A DNA stretch of 14,318 nt from Pseudodesulfovibrio sp. (GCA_022712815.1 JAFLJW010000052.1:1-14318), one strand, 5' to 3'; positions 6,845-13,796 are shown, numbered from the stretch's first letter. The notes: generated by a model from the letters alone, not told the origin. Translations and numbers: made by a program.

Positions 6845-7561
6845 TTATAGACCCAGGTAGGCCTTCTTCACCTGCTCGTCCGCAAGGAGCTTGTCGCAGG
6901 TGTCGGTTAGCACGATTCGCCCGTTTTCCATGACGTACCCACGGTCACCTATCTTGAGTGCCAGGTTCGCGTTTTGTTCCACAAGGAAGATGGTCGTGTT
7001 GTGCTCCGTGTTGACCTTTCTGATGATCTCGAAAATCTGTTTCACGATCAGTGGGGCCAGCCCCATGGACGGCTCGTCCAGAAGCAAAAGCCGGGGCCGG
7101 GCCATCAGGGCGCGGGCAATGGCGAGCATCTGCTGCTCTCCGCCGGACAGGGTTCCACCTTCCTGCTTGCGCCGTTCGGCCAAAATGGGAAAGAGGTCAT
7201 AGCTGTATTCAATATCACGCTTGATGCCATCCTTGTCCGAGCGCATGAATGCGCCCATGTCCAGATTCTCCCGAACGGTCAATTCCGGGAAGATCAATCG
7301 TCCTTCCGGGACCTGACAAATGCCCTGTCCCACGATCTTGTTCGGGGGCATTTTGGTAATGGGCTCGTCCTGGTACAGCACTTCGCCGGTGCGGGCCTGA
7401 ACCAGACCGCACACAGTCATGAGCGTGGTGGATTTGCCTGCGCCATTGGCACCGATCAAAGTAACGATCTCGCCCTGATCAATGTGCAGACTGACATCGT
7501 ACAAGGCCTGTATATTACCATAAAAACTATTGATATTTTTTAGTTCCAGCATTCTAGGCAT
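6845..7561 (-). CDS. livF: LivF, branched-chain amino acid ABC importer ATPase
   Basis: This is the smaller of the two ATPase subunits of a LivFGHMJ-type importer; with LivG it powers uptake through LivHM. At 238 residues it matches the family. Walker A is GANGAGKST at 37-45, the LivF-typical QVPEGRLIFPELTVRENL follows at 83-100, the ABC signature LSGGEQQ is at 138-144, Walker B LLLLDEPSMGL at 158-168, and the H-loop region is replaced by FLVEQN, as usual for LivF. Several ATGs are possible (7564, 7561, 7552). I chose 7561 because GGAGG lies six bases upstream, giving an 8-base overlap with the end of livG. It is the last gene of the liv cluster. Confidence 0.95.
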   Translation of the reverse strand: MPRMLELKNINSFYGNIQALYDVSLHIDQGEIVTLIGANGAGKSTTLMTVCGLVQARTGEVLYQDEPITKMPPNKIVGQGICQVPEGRLIFPELTVRENLDMGAFMRSDKDGIKRDIEYSYDLFPILAERRKQEGGTLSGGEQQMLAIARALMARPRLLLLDEPSMGLAPLIVKQIFEIIRKVNTEHNTTIFLVEQNANLALKIGDRGYVMENGRIVLTDTCDKLLADEQVKKAYLGL

Positions 7562-8348
7562 CATCGTCCTCCCCAAGGTAGGCTTTGATAACAGCCGGAT
7601 TGTCAGCGATTTCCTGTGGCGTGCCGGTGGCGATCATGCGCCCGTAGTCGAGAACGTAAATACGGTCGGACATGGACATGACCATCTTCATGTCATGCTC
7701 AATGAGCATGATGGAAATGCCGAACTGGTCACGAATCTGGCAAATCAAGGCTTCCAGTTCTTTTGTCTCCTGCGGATTCATGCCCGCAGCAGGCTCATCC
7801 AGAAGCAGGAGAAACGGGTCCGTGGCCAGAGCGCGGGCGATTTCAAGCCTGCGCTGTTTACCGTACGGGATGTTTTCAGCCAGCTCGTTGACAAATTCAT
7901 CCAGCCCCACGAGTTGCAGAAGCTCATAGCTGCGTTTGATGACTGCCTGTTCTTCCTCACGAGTGGCCTTGTTGCGGGTGATGGCCCCCCAAACCGATGC
8001 CTTGGTACGGCAATGGGTGCCGATCATGACATTTTCAAGAGCGGTCATGGACGGGAACAGCCGGATATTCTGAAAAGTCCGCGCCATGCCCAGTTCTGTG
8101 ACGACATTTGGCTTCTTGCCATTGATACGCACGGCCTGCCCCTTGGCAGCCGGGTCGATAAGCACGTCCCCGCTGGTGGGCGTATATATACCGGTAATGC
8201 AGTTGAAAAACGTGGTCTTTCCTGCGCCGTTCGGGCCGATCAGGGCCACTATTTCCTTGTCATTGACGCTGAGTTCGGCTTCGTCCAGGGCGCGAACGCC
8301 TCCGAAGTCCTTGCACACGGCTTTGACGTTCAAGACGGGATTATTCAT
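7554..8348 (-). CDS. livG: LivG, branched-chain amino acid ABC importer ATPase
   Basis: This 264-residue protein is the larger ATPase of the importer. It has Walker A GPNGAGKTT at 38-46, the LivG-specific segment GMARTFQNIRLFPSMTALEN, a signature of the YGKQRRLEIARAL type (LivG proteins commonly carry YGxQR in place of SGGQ), Walker B LLLLDEPAAGMNP and the switch histidine in IEHDM. The C-terminus has the family-typical GTPQEI. The ATG at 8348 overlaps the livM stop by eight bases (ATGAATAA). A GTG nine bases further upstream is the alternative start. Neither has a strong ribosome binding site, so coupling to livM translation is likely. Confidence 0.95.
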   Translation of the reverse strand: MNNPVLNVKAVCKDFGGVRALDEAELSVNDKEIVALIGPNGAGKTTFFNCITGIYTPTSGDVLIDPAAKGQAVRINGKKPNVVTELGMARTFQNIRLFPSMTALENVMIGTHCRTKASVWGAITRNKATREEEQAVIKRSYELLQLVGLDEFVNELAENIPYGKQRRLEIARALATDPFLLLLDEPAAGMNPQETKELEALICQIRDQFGISIMLIEHDMKMVMSMSDRIYVLDYGRMIATGTPQEIADNPAVIKAYLGEDDDA

Positions 8349-9633
8349 TAGCTGCACTCGCAGTGTTGGAAGCTTCGTATTTGTAAATCTTGCGCTTGGC
8401 GCTGATCAATCCCTGCGGCCTGAAGACCATGACCAAGACCATGATCGCCCCGAACAGGAGCATCCTGAACTCAGCAAAGTTGCGCAGGTATTCCGGCACG
8501 AGGATCAGAATAACGGCTCCGGCGATGACACCCCGGATGGAACCCATGCCGCCGATGACGACGATGGATAAAATCATGGCTGATTCCCAGAAGGTGAATG
8601 ATGCCGGATTGATGAATGTCGTCTTGGCTGCGAAGATAACGCCAGCCATACCGGCCCAGGTCGCACCCAGAGCAAAGGCGAGCAGCTTGGTCTTCATCTT
8701 GTCGATGCCCATGGCCTGACAGGCGATCTCGTCCTCGCGCAGGGCCAGCCAGGCTCGCCCGATACGCGAATTCTGCAATCGGTTGACGCAGAAAATGGTA
8801 AAAATCACCAGACCGATCATGATGTAATACATGTATATGGTGGAATCCATGATCGACATCTTCATGCCGAAGAAACCGGGACGTGCGATATTGGAAATAC
8901 CGGATGGCCCCATGGTGATATCGCCCCAGTTCTCAAGAACCAGACGAATGATTTCACCGAATCCGAGGGTAACGATGGCCAGATAGTCCCCACGCAGGCG
9001 GAGTACCGGAAAACCGAGCAGCAGACCGAGTAAGGTGCCGAGCACAGCACCAAGAGGCAGTGCGAACCAGAAACCAATCCCCCAGTGCATGTTGCTCAAG
9101 GCATATGCATAGGCACCAACCGCATAAAAGGCCACGTAGCCCAGATCAAGCAAACCAGCCAGACCGACAACAATGTTCAGGCCCAGCCCAAGCACGATAT
9201 AGACCAGACAGGAAACCATGATGTTGGTCTGATAAAGATCAAAGACCTGAGGATACAGTATGGCTGCCAGAGCCAGCACACCGAGCGATGCTAATTTCAA
9301 AAGGGGGTGGGATTGAATCCGGGTCAAAAGTCCCTCAATCCTGGTCTCCTCCGTGCTTTCGTCCTTTTTCAGCTCTTTCCGAGCCAGAAGCCAACGCCAG
9401 AGAAATGATCCGAAGAAGACGGCGATGGCAACATAGCCGATTTTATTCCAATGCCAGACCACTGTTTTCTCAATGGTATTGACCTGGATGACCATGATCG
9501 GGAAGGTCAGGAAAACAAACCAGATCGCAACGATAAAAGACTTCTTCACAGCATGGGCGACACTGTCGCACCCCGCCGTCAGGAAGAAGCTTATAAAGCT
9601 TTGCTGACTCGTTTCTTGTGTTAAATTGCTCAC
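8341..9633 (-). CDS. livM: LivM, branched-chain amino acid ABC importer permease
   Basis: This 430-residue permease pairs with LivH to form the transmembrane channel. The conserved core from about residue 115 carries many membrane helices and the LivM hallmarks LGLGLNIVVGLAGLLDLGY (148-166), RGDYLAIVTLGFGEIIR (214-230), GPSGI (242-246) and the cytoplasmic coupling region RAWLALREDEIACQAMGI (293-310). The first 110 residues are an extension with two probable helices (about 31-51 and 64-83) and a charged linker; E. coli LivM is similarly long. The start is GTG at 9633, supported by AAGGAA seven bases upstream. The terminal TAA lies inside the livG start overlap. Confidence 0.94.
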   Translation of the reverse strand: MSNLTQETSQQSFISFFLTAGCDSVAHAVKKSFIVAIWFVFLTFPIMVIQVNTIEKTVVWHWNKIGYVAIAVFFGSFLWRWLLARKELKKDESTEETRIEGLLTRIQSHPLLKLASLGVLALAAILYPQVFDLYQTNIMVSCLVYIVLGLGLNIVVGLAGLLDLGYVAFYAVGAYAYALSNMHWGIGFWFALPLGAVLGTLLGLLLGFPVLRLRGDYLAIVTLGFGEIIRLVLENWGDITMGPSGISNIARPGFFGMKMSIMDSTIYMYYIMIGLVIFTIFCVNRLQNSRIGRAWLALREDEIACQAMGIDKMKTKLLAFALGATWAGMAGVIFAAKTTFINPASFTFWESAMILSIVVIGGMGSIRGVIAGAVILILVPEYLRNFAEFRMLLFGAIMVLVMVFRPQGLISAKRKIYKYEASNTASAANE

Positions 9634-9696
9634 GATATATTTCCTTAAATCAGACTTTCAGAAAAGTTTGAACAGCCTGTATCAATCATTTTTTTC

Positions 9697-9712
9697 CAGA
9701 GCTCCTGCTCTG
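9697..9712 (-). other. Small stem-loop in livH-livM spacer
   Basis: CAGAGC and GCTCTG form a perfect 6-bp stem with a 4-base loop immediately after the livH TAG stop. On the minus strand it is followed by GGAAAAAAATG, so it lacks a U tract and is not an intrinsic terminator. It may only influence mRNA processing or stability in the 79-base gap before livM. Confidence 0.35.
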
Positions 9713-10615
9713 CTAGACCTTTTGAGTCTTTTCCTTGCCCATGATGCCCGCTGGCCTGAAAATCAGAATGAGCACGAGCAGGCTGAACGCGAAGACATCC
9801 TCGTAATCCGAAGAGACGTAGCCAGTGGCAAACGCCTCGGTCAGGCCAAGAACCAAGGCTCCGATCATGGCACCGGGGATGGACCCGATACCACCGAGCA
9901 CTGCGGCGGTAAAAGCCTTGATGCCTGCGATGAAGCCTATGTAGTAGTTGATCTGCCCGACATGGCAGGCGATGAGCACTCCGCCTACAGCCGCCAGACT
10001 GGACCCGATGATAAAGGTTGCGGAGATGACCATATTGACATTAATGCCGACCAGCATGGCCATCTTGCGGTTCTGGGCAGTGGCGCGCATGGCCTTGCCG
10101 AGCTTGGTGAACTTGATGAACAGCGTCAGCCCGATGCAGGAGAGGATCGTGGCGGCCACGATGACCAGTTCGGATGAACTCATGACAGAGTTATACTCTT
10201 TCAGAAACCCGAATTCAGGAATGAGTTCCGGGAAGGGAAGGAAGTCCGAGGTCTGGGAAAGCATGACGTAGTTCTGAAGAAAAATGGACATGCCGATGGC
10301 GGAAATCAGCGGGGAAAGCCGGGGGGCGCCGCGCAGGGGTTTGTAAGCGACCTTCTCGATGGTGTAACCGTAGGCCGCAGACCAGATAACGGCACAGATG
10401 AGAGCGATGGCCAGGATTGAGGCGCCGGGAAATCCGAGCATGGTGAGCAAGCCCGCCACGATCAGACCGGTGAATGCGCCGATCATATATATCTCGCCAT
10501 GGGCGAAATTGATAAGCTCAATGATGCCGTAGACCATGGTGTAGCCCAGGGCGATGAGTGCGTATATGCTGCCGCGGGTGAGGCCACCCAAAAGCAGTTC
10601 TAGGAAGTATTCCAT
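9713..10615 (-). CDS. livH: LivH, branched-chain amino acid ABC importer permease
   Basis: This 300-residue permease is the partner of LivM. The N-terminus MEYFLELLLGGLTRGSIYAL leads into the family-typical GYTMVYGIIELINFAHGE at about 24-41. KLGKAMRATAQN is the ATPase-coupling loop, followed by AAVLGGIGSIPGAMIGALVLGL and the closing LILIFRPAGIMG. The frame stays open further upstream, but I chose ATG 10615 because AGGA stands about nine bases before it and the extra residues would run through the intercistronic hairpin. It follows the binding-protein gene after that hairpin and precedes livM by 79 bases. Confidence 0.95.
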   Translation of the reverse strand: MEYFLELLLGGLTRGSIYALIALGYTMVYGIIELINFAHGEIYMIGAFTGLIVAGLLTMLGFPGASILAIALICAVIWSAAYGYTIEKVAYKPLRGAPRLSPLISAIGMSIFLQNYVMLSQTSDFLPFPELIPEFGFLKEYNSVMSSSELVIVAATILSCIGLTLFIKFTKLGKAMRATAQNRKMAMLVGINVNMVISATFIIGSSLAAVGGVLIACHVGQINYYIGFIAGIKAFTAAVLGGIGSIPGAMIGALVLGLTEAFATGYVSSDYEDVFAFSLLVLILIFRPAGIMGKEKTQKV

Positions 10616-10644
10616 TACGTAAAGTTCCTGTTCATTAAATAAAT

Positions 10645-10674
10645 CCAGGGGACAGGTAAAAACCTGTCCCCTGG
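10645..10674 (-). terminator. Stem-loop between binding-protein gene and livH (probable attenuator)
   Basis: A perfect 13-bp inverted repeat (CCAGGGGACAGGT at 10645-10657 and its complement at 10662-10674, 4-base loop) begins 24 bases after the binding-protein stop codon. On the minus strand it is followed by ATTTATTTAATG, which is AT-rich but interrupted as a U tract. It probably terminates part of the transcripts and protects the 3' end of the upstream message, giving more binding protein than permease, as in many importer operons. Confidence 0.75.
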
Positions 10675-10698
10675 GCAAATGCAACTATCGTTTAATTA

Positions 10699-11865
10699 CT
10701 ACTTAACTTCCACATACTTGCCGTCTATCACCTGATAGATGGAGAAGCCAACGCCTTCGGCATCGCCCTTGGCATCGAACTTGATCTTGCCAACAGCGGT
10801 ATCAACGTACTTGTTATGCAGAGCGTCGATGACCTTGTCGTAATCAGTGGAACCAGCGTTTTCGACAGCCTTGAGCAGGGCCAGGGCAGCGGAGTATGCT
10901 TCCGTGAAGAACGGGCCGGGATCGGAACCGAACTCAGCCTTGTGAGCGGCAAGAGCTTCCTGGAAAATGGGATTGTGAGAGAAATCCATGGGGCCGGTTG
11001 CGTAGACGCCATCGGCGTACTTGCCAGCGACCTTGATGAAGGTTTCGTCCTTCACGCCGTCATCGGACAGGAAGGGAATTTCGATACCCTTTTTGCGCAT
11101 GCTGGAAACGATCTTGGAGGCTTCGGGGTGATAGCCACCGAAGATGACAGCGTCAGCGCCGGAGCCCTTGATCTTCTGGACAACTGCGGAATAATCGACA
11201 GCACCGGGAGTCACGCCTTCAAACAGAGCGACTTCCATGCCTTCTTCAGCTTCGATGTATGTCTTGCAGAAAGAGGCAAAACCCTTGCCGTAATCGCCTT
11301 TGTCGTGAATGACAGCGATTTTCTTGAGACCAAGGCCCTTGACAAAGGACACTTCAAGAGCGGCCTGAGCATCGTCAGGAGCGATGGTGCGGAAAAAGTT
11401 CGGGAAATCACCGGACTGGGTCAGGGGCGGATTGGTGGCGGAAGGAGACATGACGACAATCTTGGCATCAAGGTAAATCGGCATGGCGGCTTTGGTGGCA
11501 CCAGAGCAAATGTGACCAAGAACAATCTTGACCTCATCGGAGATCATCTTGGTGGCAGCATTGGTAGCCTGTTCAGGCTTGCACTGGTCATCCTGAGCAA
11601 CAACTTCAACCATGGCACCATTGATGCCGCCAGCGGCGTTGATCTTGGCAGCCACGAGCTTGGCAGCATTGACACTGGGCAGGCCGTAGGAGGCCAGGTC
11701 ACCGGAATGAGCACCGGCAACGCCGAGTACGAGCTTTGCGGGAGGTGCAATTTCCCCGGTTTCCACATCAGCTTTCTCATCCATTTTTTCAGCTTCGCCA
11801 CTGCATGCAGCCAGCATGGCCACCATGACGAGGCACAGAGCGATCAGACTCAGTTTGACTCTCAT
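10699..11865 (-). CDS. livJ: LivJ/LivK-type substrate-binding lipoprotein
   Basis: This 388-residue protein is the extracytoplasmic receptor of the Liv importer (periplasmic-binding-protein type I fold). The signal peptide ends in the lipobox LAAC, with Cys at residue 21, so it is predicted to be lipid-anchored rather than soluble as in E. coli. A charged linker (22-43) precedes the domain. Family landmarks are LGVAGAHSGDLASYG, LVAAKINAAGGINGAMVEVVAQDDQ (with family-like Asp residues), HICSGAT, SPSATNP, FRTIAPDDAQ, IHDKGDYGKG, FGGYHPEA and a TEAYSAALALLKA helix. Ligand choice among leucine, isoleucine, valine or other amino acids cannot be read from sequence. AGGAG lies at proper distance from the ATG. 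It has its own promoter upstream and a stem-loop downstream. Confidence 0.93.
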   Translation of the reverse strand: MRVKLSLIALCLVMVAMLAACSGEAEKMDEKADVETGEIAPPAKLVLGVAGAHSGDLASYGLPSVNAAKLVAAKINAAGGINGAMVEVVAQDDQCKPEQATNAATKMISDEVKIVLGHICSGATKAAMPIYLDAKIVVMSPSATNPPLTQSGDFPNFFRTIAPDDAQAALEVSFVKGLGLKKIAVIHDKGDYGKGFASFCKTYIEAEEGMEVALFEGVTPGAVDYSAVVQKIKGSGADAVIFGGYHPEASKIVSSMRKKGIEIPFLSDDGVKDETFIKVAGKYADGVYATGPMDFSHNPIFQEALAAHKAEFGSDPGPFFTEAYSAALALLKAVENAGSTDYDKVIDALHNKYVDTAVGKIKFDAKGDAEGVGFSIYQVIDGKYVEVK

Positions 11866-11895
11866 GCTTCCTCTCCTAAAAGTGTATAAGGTTCC

Positions 11896-11966
11896 AACAG
11901 TCCCAGACTGTTATGTACGAGCATAAACACACCCGCACCCCCATCTCCCCATGGTTTTTGGTGCGG
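11896..11966 (-). promoter_or_regulatory. Structured leader of the liv operon
   Basis: The predicted 100-base untranslated leader holds two inverted repeats. The first, at the likely transcript 5' end, pairs CCGCACC with GGTGCGG (11933-11939 with 11960-11966 in plus coordinates) and nests a CCAT/ATGG stem. The second is AACAGTC-CCA-GACTGTT at 11896-11912. Neither is followed by a U run. The first could stabilise the 5' end, and the second could be an operator or RNA hairpin. No regulator is encoded nearby. Confidence 0.45.
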
Positions 11967-11974
11967 AATGTGAC

Positions 11975-12002
11975 ATTGTATGTATTTTACAAGTATTGTC
12001 AA
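11975..12002 (-). promoter_or_regulatory. Sigma70-like promoter of the liv operon
   Basis: On the minus strand a perfect -35 box TTGACA (12002-11997) is followed after 16 bases by TACAAT (11980-11975), one mismatch from the -10 consensus TATAAT. Transcription should start near 11968, about 100 bases before the binding-protein ATG. The promoter lies in the 188-base gap after the TPR gene, so the liv genes can be expressed separately from the ccm genes. Confidence 0.75.
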
Positions 12003-12053
12003 CAGGATACGGTCAATCGCCTCCGCTCCTAACTTGCTGTTTTTTCAGCTATT

Positions 12054-12674
12054 TTAATCCTTCAGCTCCTGTTTGATGAGCTTTATCATTTCCGCATCTT
12101 CTTTTTCGAGTACCAGGGCCTTCTCGAAGTATATTCTGGCCTGATCCGGTTTCTCGAAATAATGTTTGTGAATTACGCCCAAATTAAAAAGAGCCAAGGT
12201 GTCGGTCGGGTCCACTTCCAGTACCTCGTCAAACGATGCCGTGGCCCTGACAAAATCTTCCTTGTTGAAATAGGCAAAACCAATGGCCTTGAGAACGTCT
12301 GTATTACCGGGCTTGAGTTCATTGGCTTTCTCAAGAGGCTCAATGGCCCGGTCCCAGGCACGCATCGTAAGAAACGCGTTGCCAAGGTGGATCAGGGCTT
12401 CAACATCATCGGGATTGGCCTCCACGCGAGCCATGAATTCCTTGACCTGAGCCATGCTGCCGCCCATGCCCTGCCCCATCCCCGGAGGCGGTGTGGGGCT
12501 GACTTCGTCGCCATGGTCATGTCCGTCGTCCACCGAATGTGTCTGCTGTCCTTTCACGAACAGATTGGGATGATCCATGCGGTAGATGAAGCTGGCAATG
12601 AACATCACCGCAACGGCTCCCAGCACGACCAGAATAACGGCCTTGCGGCCAAAATTTACGGAACTAGCCGTCAT
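12054..12674 (-). CDS. Membrane-anchored TPR protein, CcmH/CycH (CcmI)-like
   Basis: This 206-residue protein has one membrane helix at about 12-30 after a short cytoplasmic start. A periplasmic linker follows, containing HSVDDGHDHGDE and then a Pro/Gly/Met-rich stretch (about 46-74). Three TPR units occupy about 90-192 (landmarks LGNAFLTMRAWDRAIEPLEKA, IGFAYFNKEDFVRATASFDE and LGVIHKHYFEKPDQARIYFEKA, each split over helix pairs). In System I cytochrome maturation, TPR domains of CcmI/CycH hold apocytochrome for haem ligation; position directly after ccmD suggests that role, but homology to CcmI is not proven. I chose ATG 12674, with GGGAG seven bases upstream; a longer in-frame start at 12785 would overlap all of ccmD. 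The gene overlaps ccmD by 11 bases. No good terminator follows. Confidence 0.85.
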   Translation of the reverse strand: MTASSVNFGRKAVILVVLGAVAVMFIASFIYRMDHPNLFVKGQQTHSVDDGHDHGDEVSPTPPPGMGQGMGGSMAQVKEFMARVEANPDDVEALIHLGNAFLTMRAWDRAIEPLEKANELKPGNTDVLKAIGFAYFNKEDFVRATASFDEVLEVDPTDTLALFNLGVIHKHYFEKPDQARIYFEKALVLEKEDAEMIKLIKQELKD

Positions 12675-12810
12675 TGTCTTCTCCCAGAAGTTCGAGCTGC
12701 TGCACGCGCCTTTCCAGACCGGCTGACTTACTCGCCATGAAAATGAGATATCCGGCCACTCCGAGCCAGACCGCTGCATTGGCAATAAAGAGATAGGTAG
12801 TTGCAGACAT
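12664..12810 (-). CDS. ccmD: CcmD-like small haem exporter subunit
   Basis: This 48-codon gene is easily missed. The protein begins MSATTYLFIANAAVWLGVAG, continues through a single membrane helix to about residue 26, then has a charged helix with ERRVQQLELLGED near the C-terminus. That matches CcmD: a tiny one-helix protein with an N-out segment, an aromatic-rich helix and a cytoplasmic coiled tail, which in E. coli helps release holo-CcmE from the CcmABC complex. The ATG at 12810 has AGGA six bases upstream; an adjacent ATG at 12813 is less well spaced. It lies between ccmC and the TPR gene and overlaps the latter by 11 bases. Primary sequence is poorly conserved in this family, so position and topology carry the call. 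Confidence 0.82.
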   Translation of the reverse strand: MSATTYLFIANAAVWLGVAGYLIFMASKSAGLERRVQQLELLGEDNDG

Positions 12811-12866
12811 CATATATCCTTGAGTTCTTGGTTTGTTATTTTATGTCTTTAAATTCTTCTGTTTTG

Positions 12867-12949
12867 CAAGACCGAAGCATAGTCTTCCTGCGCGAGATTT
12901 TGTGTTTCAGCCGCAGCGCAGCAGACGGTGCCTGTTCAACAGTCTGCTA
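12867..12949. repeat. Dispersed spacer repeat, copy 2 (ccmC 3' end)
   Basis: This is the diverged partner of the element at 5238-5320. The terminal 15 bases (12935-12949, TTCAACAGTCTGCTA on the plus strand) are identical, and CAAGACCGAAGCATAG, GAGATTTTGTG and CGCAGCGCAGCAGACG resemble blocks of the other copy in the same order. On the minus strand its first three bases are the TAG stop codon of ccmC. It fills most of the 136-base ccmC-ccmD spacer. Confidence 0.7.
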
Positions 12950-13609
12950 ATCTTCGTCCCAGACAAGTAAAGCTTCGAGCCTTGCCTGATGGGCGAGCTG
13001 CTTCACCCTGACCAGAAGCATGGCACCCCACATGAAACCAAATGCGGTGAGTCCTGCAAAAACCGTGTGCCACATCCTAATTTCCATCCCAGACCCCTGA
13101 CGAGCCACTCCGTCGGGATGCGCGCTGCCCCATAAATTTGCTGCAAAAAAGACCAGCGGGACATCGAGAAACGCGACGATTCCGAGCACGGCGCAGACAA
13201 GAGCCTTGCGATCACGCCCCATGGGTGTGGATCGAAGGACCAGATAGCCAGCATAGACATACCACATGATCAGCGCAGTGGTCAGTTTCGGGTCCCACAA
13301 CCACCAATGTCCCCACTCGGCTCGCGCCCAGGTCGATCCGGTCACCAATGCCAATGTGGCGAACACCACCCCAAGTTCGGCAGCGGCTCCGGCCACGCGA
13401 TCGAACACGGGCTTGCGGTTGAACAAATATATAACGGACGCCACAAAAACCACGAAAAAACTGACAAGCGACCACCAGGAACACGGTAGATGCATGTAGA
13501 ATATCTTTTGCACAAGACCGGACTGGGCCACTGGTACATAAAACCAGATCATGTACTGCTGCACCAGAAGTGCGATTGCAGCAAGAGCGGCCAATACTTT
13601 TATTTTCAT
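12947..13609 (-). CDS. ccmC: CcmC, haem-handling protein of cytochrome c maturation
   Basis: This 220-residue, six-helix inner membrane protein presents haem to the chaperone CcmE. It carries the tryptophan-rich WGHWWLWDPK motif at 99-108 and two periplasmic-side histidines expected to ligate haem, His40 (YMHLPCSWW) and His181 (MWHTVF). The reading frame continues upstream to 13687, but the added residues would be read through a palindromic repeat and are Lys-rich with no CcmC resemblance. I therefore chose ATG 13609 (MKIKVLAALAAIALL), with GGAGG 11 bases upstream, somewhat far. The protein ends at the TAG belonging to a dispersed repeat. It is part of the ccmB-ccmC-ccmD series. Confidence 0.95.
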   Translation of the reverse strand: MKIKVLAALAAIALLVQQYMIWFYVPVAQSGLVQKIFYMHLPCSWWSLVSFFVVFVASVIYLFNRKPVFDRVAGAAAELGVVFATLALVTGSTWARAEWGHWWLWDPKLTTALIMWYVYAGYLVLRSTPMGRDRKALVCAVLGIVAFLDVPLVFFAANLWGSAHPDGVARQGSGMEIRMWHTVFAGLTAFGFMWGAMLLVRVKQLAHQARLEALLVWDED

Positions 13610-13618
13610 GTTTTTTTT

Positions 13619-13660
13619 CGCCTCCGGCGGCTTAAGAACCTTTTGAAAAAGGTTCTTAAG
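13619..13660. repeat. Palindromic element upstream of ccmC
   Basis: CTTAAGAACCTT (13631-13642) and AAGGTTCTTAAG (13649-13660) form a perfect 12-bp stem with a 6-base loop; further A-T pairs could extend it inward. Next to it lies CGCC-TCC-GGCG (13619-13629), a small hairpin containing the complement of the ccmC ribosome binding site GGAGG (13625-13621). The stem is not followed by a U run on either strand, so it is not a standard terminator. The wording resembles palindromic spacer repeats I recall from Desulfovibrio genomes. Confidence 0.6.
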
Positions 13661-13681
13661 AATCTCCAAAACTTTTTGGGG

Positions 13682-13733
13682 CCACACCGCCTGTCATGCC
13701 ATGCGAACCCGTAAAGGCTATGTGGCGGCGTGG
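13682..13733. repeat. Imperfect inverted repeat in ccmB-ccmC spacer
   Basis: CCACACCGCC (13682-13691) and GGCGGCGTGG (13724-13733) can form a 10-bp stem around a 32-base loop; the single mismatch becomes a G-U pair in the minus-strand RNA. Together with the palindrome nearer ccmC it means most of the 187-base spacer is foldable. I see no gene in it; the part nearest ccmB (13740-13790) is simply AT-rich. Confidence 0.4.
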
Positions 13734-13796
13734 ACTGTTTTCAGCCTTAATTTATTATTATTCTATTGATTACCAGAACTTAACCGCCGGGTAATC

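Noticed and set aside
7530..8351. A 273-codon plus-strand open frame opposite livG
   Set aside because: It mirrors livG and shows no known protein features; livG is intact on the other strand.
9664..9715. Possible third copy of the TAGCAG... repeat after livH
   Set aside because: The livH stop is also followed by CAG, and a run of A occurs nearby, but the 15-base conserved end and internal blocks are absent.
11911..11952. Thirteen-codon minus-strand open frame in the liv leader, ending at the AACAGTC hairpin
   Set aside because: It has no ribosome binding site and no Leu or Ile codons and only one Val codon, so it does not look like an attenuation leader peptide.
12675..12785. Longer start for the TPR protein at 12785
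   Set aside because: It would overlap most of ccmD out of frame, and the extra residues do not look like protein; ATG 12674 has a good ribosome binding site.
13610..13687. Longer ccmC start at 13687
   Set aside because: The extra residues are read through a palindromic repeat and do not resemble CcmC; ATG 13609 begins directly at the first helix.
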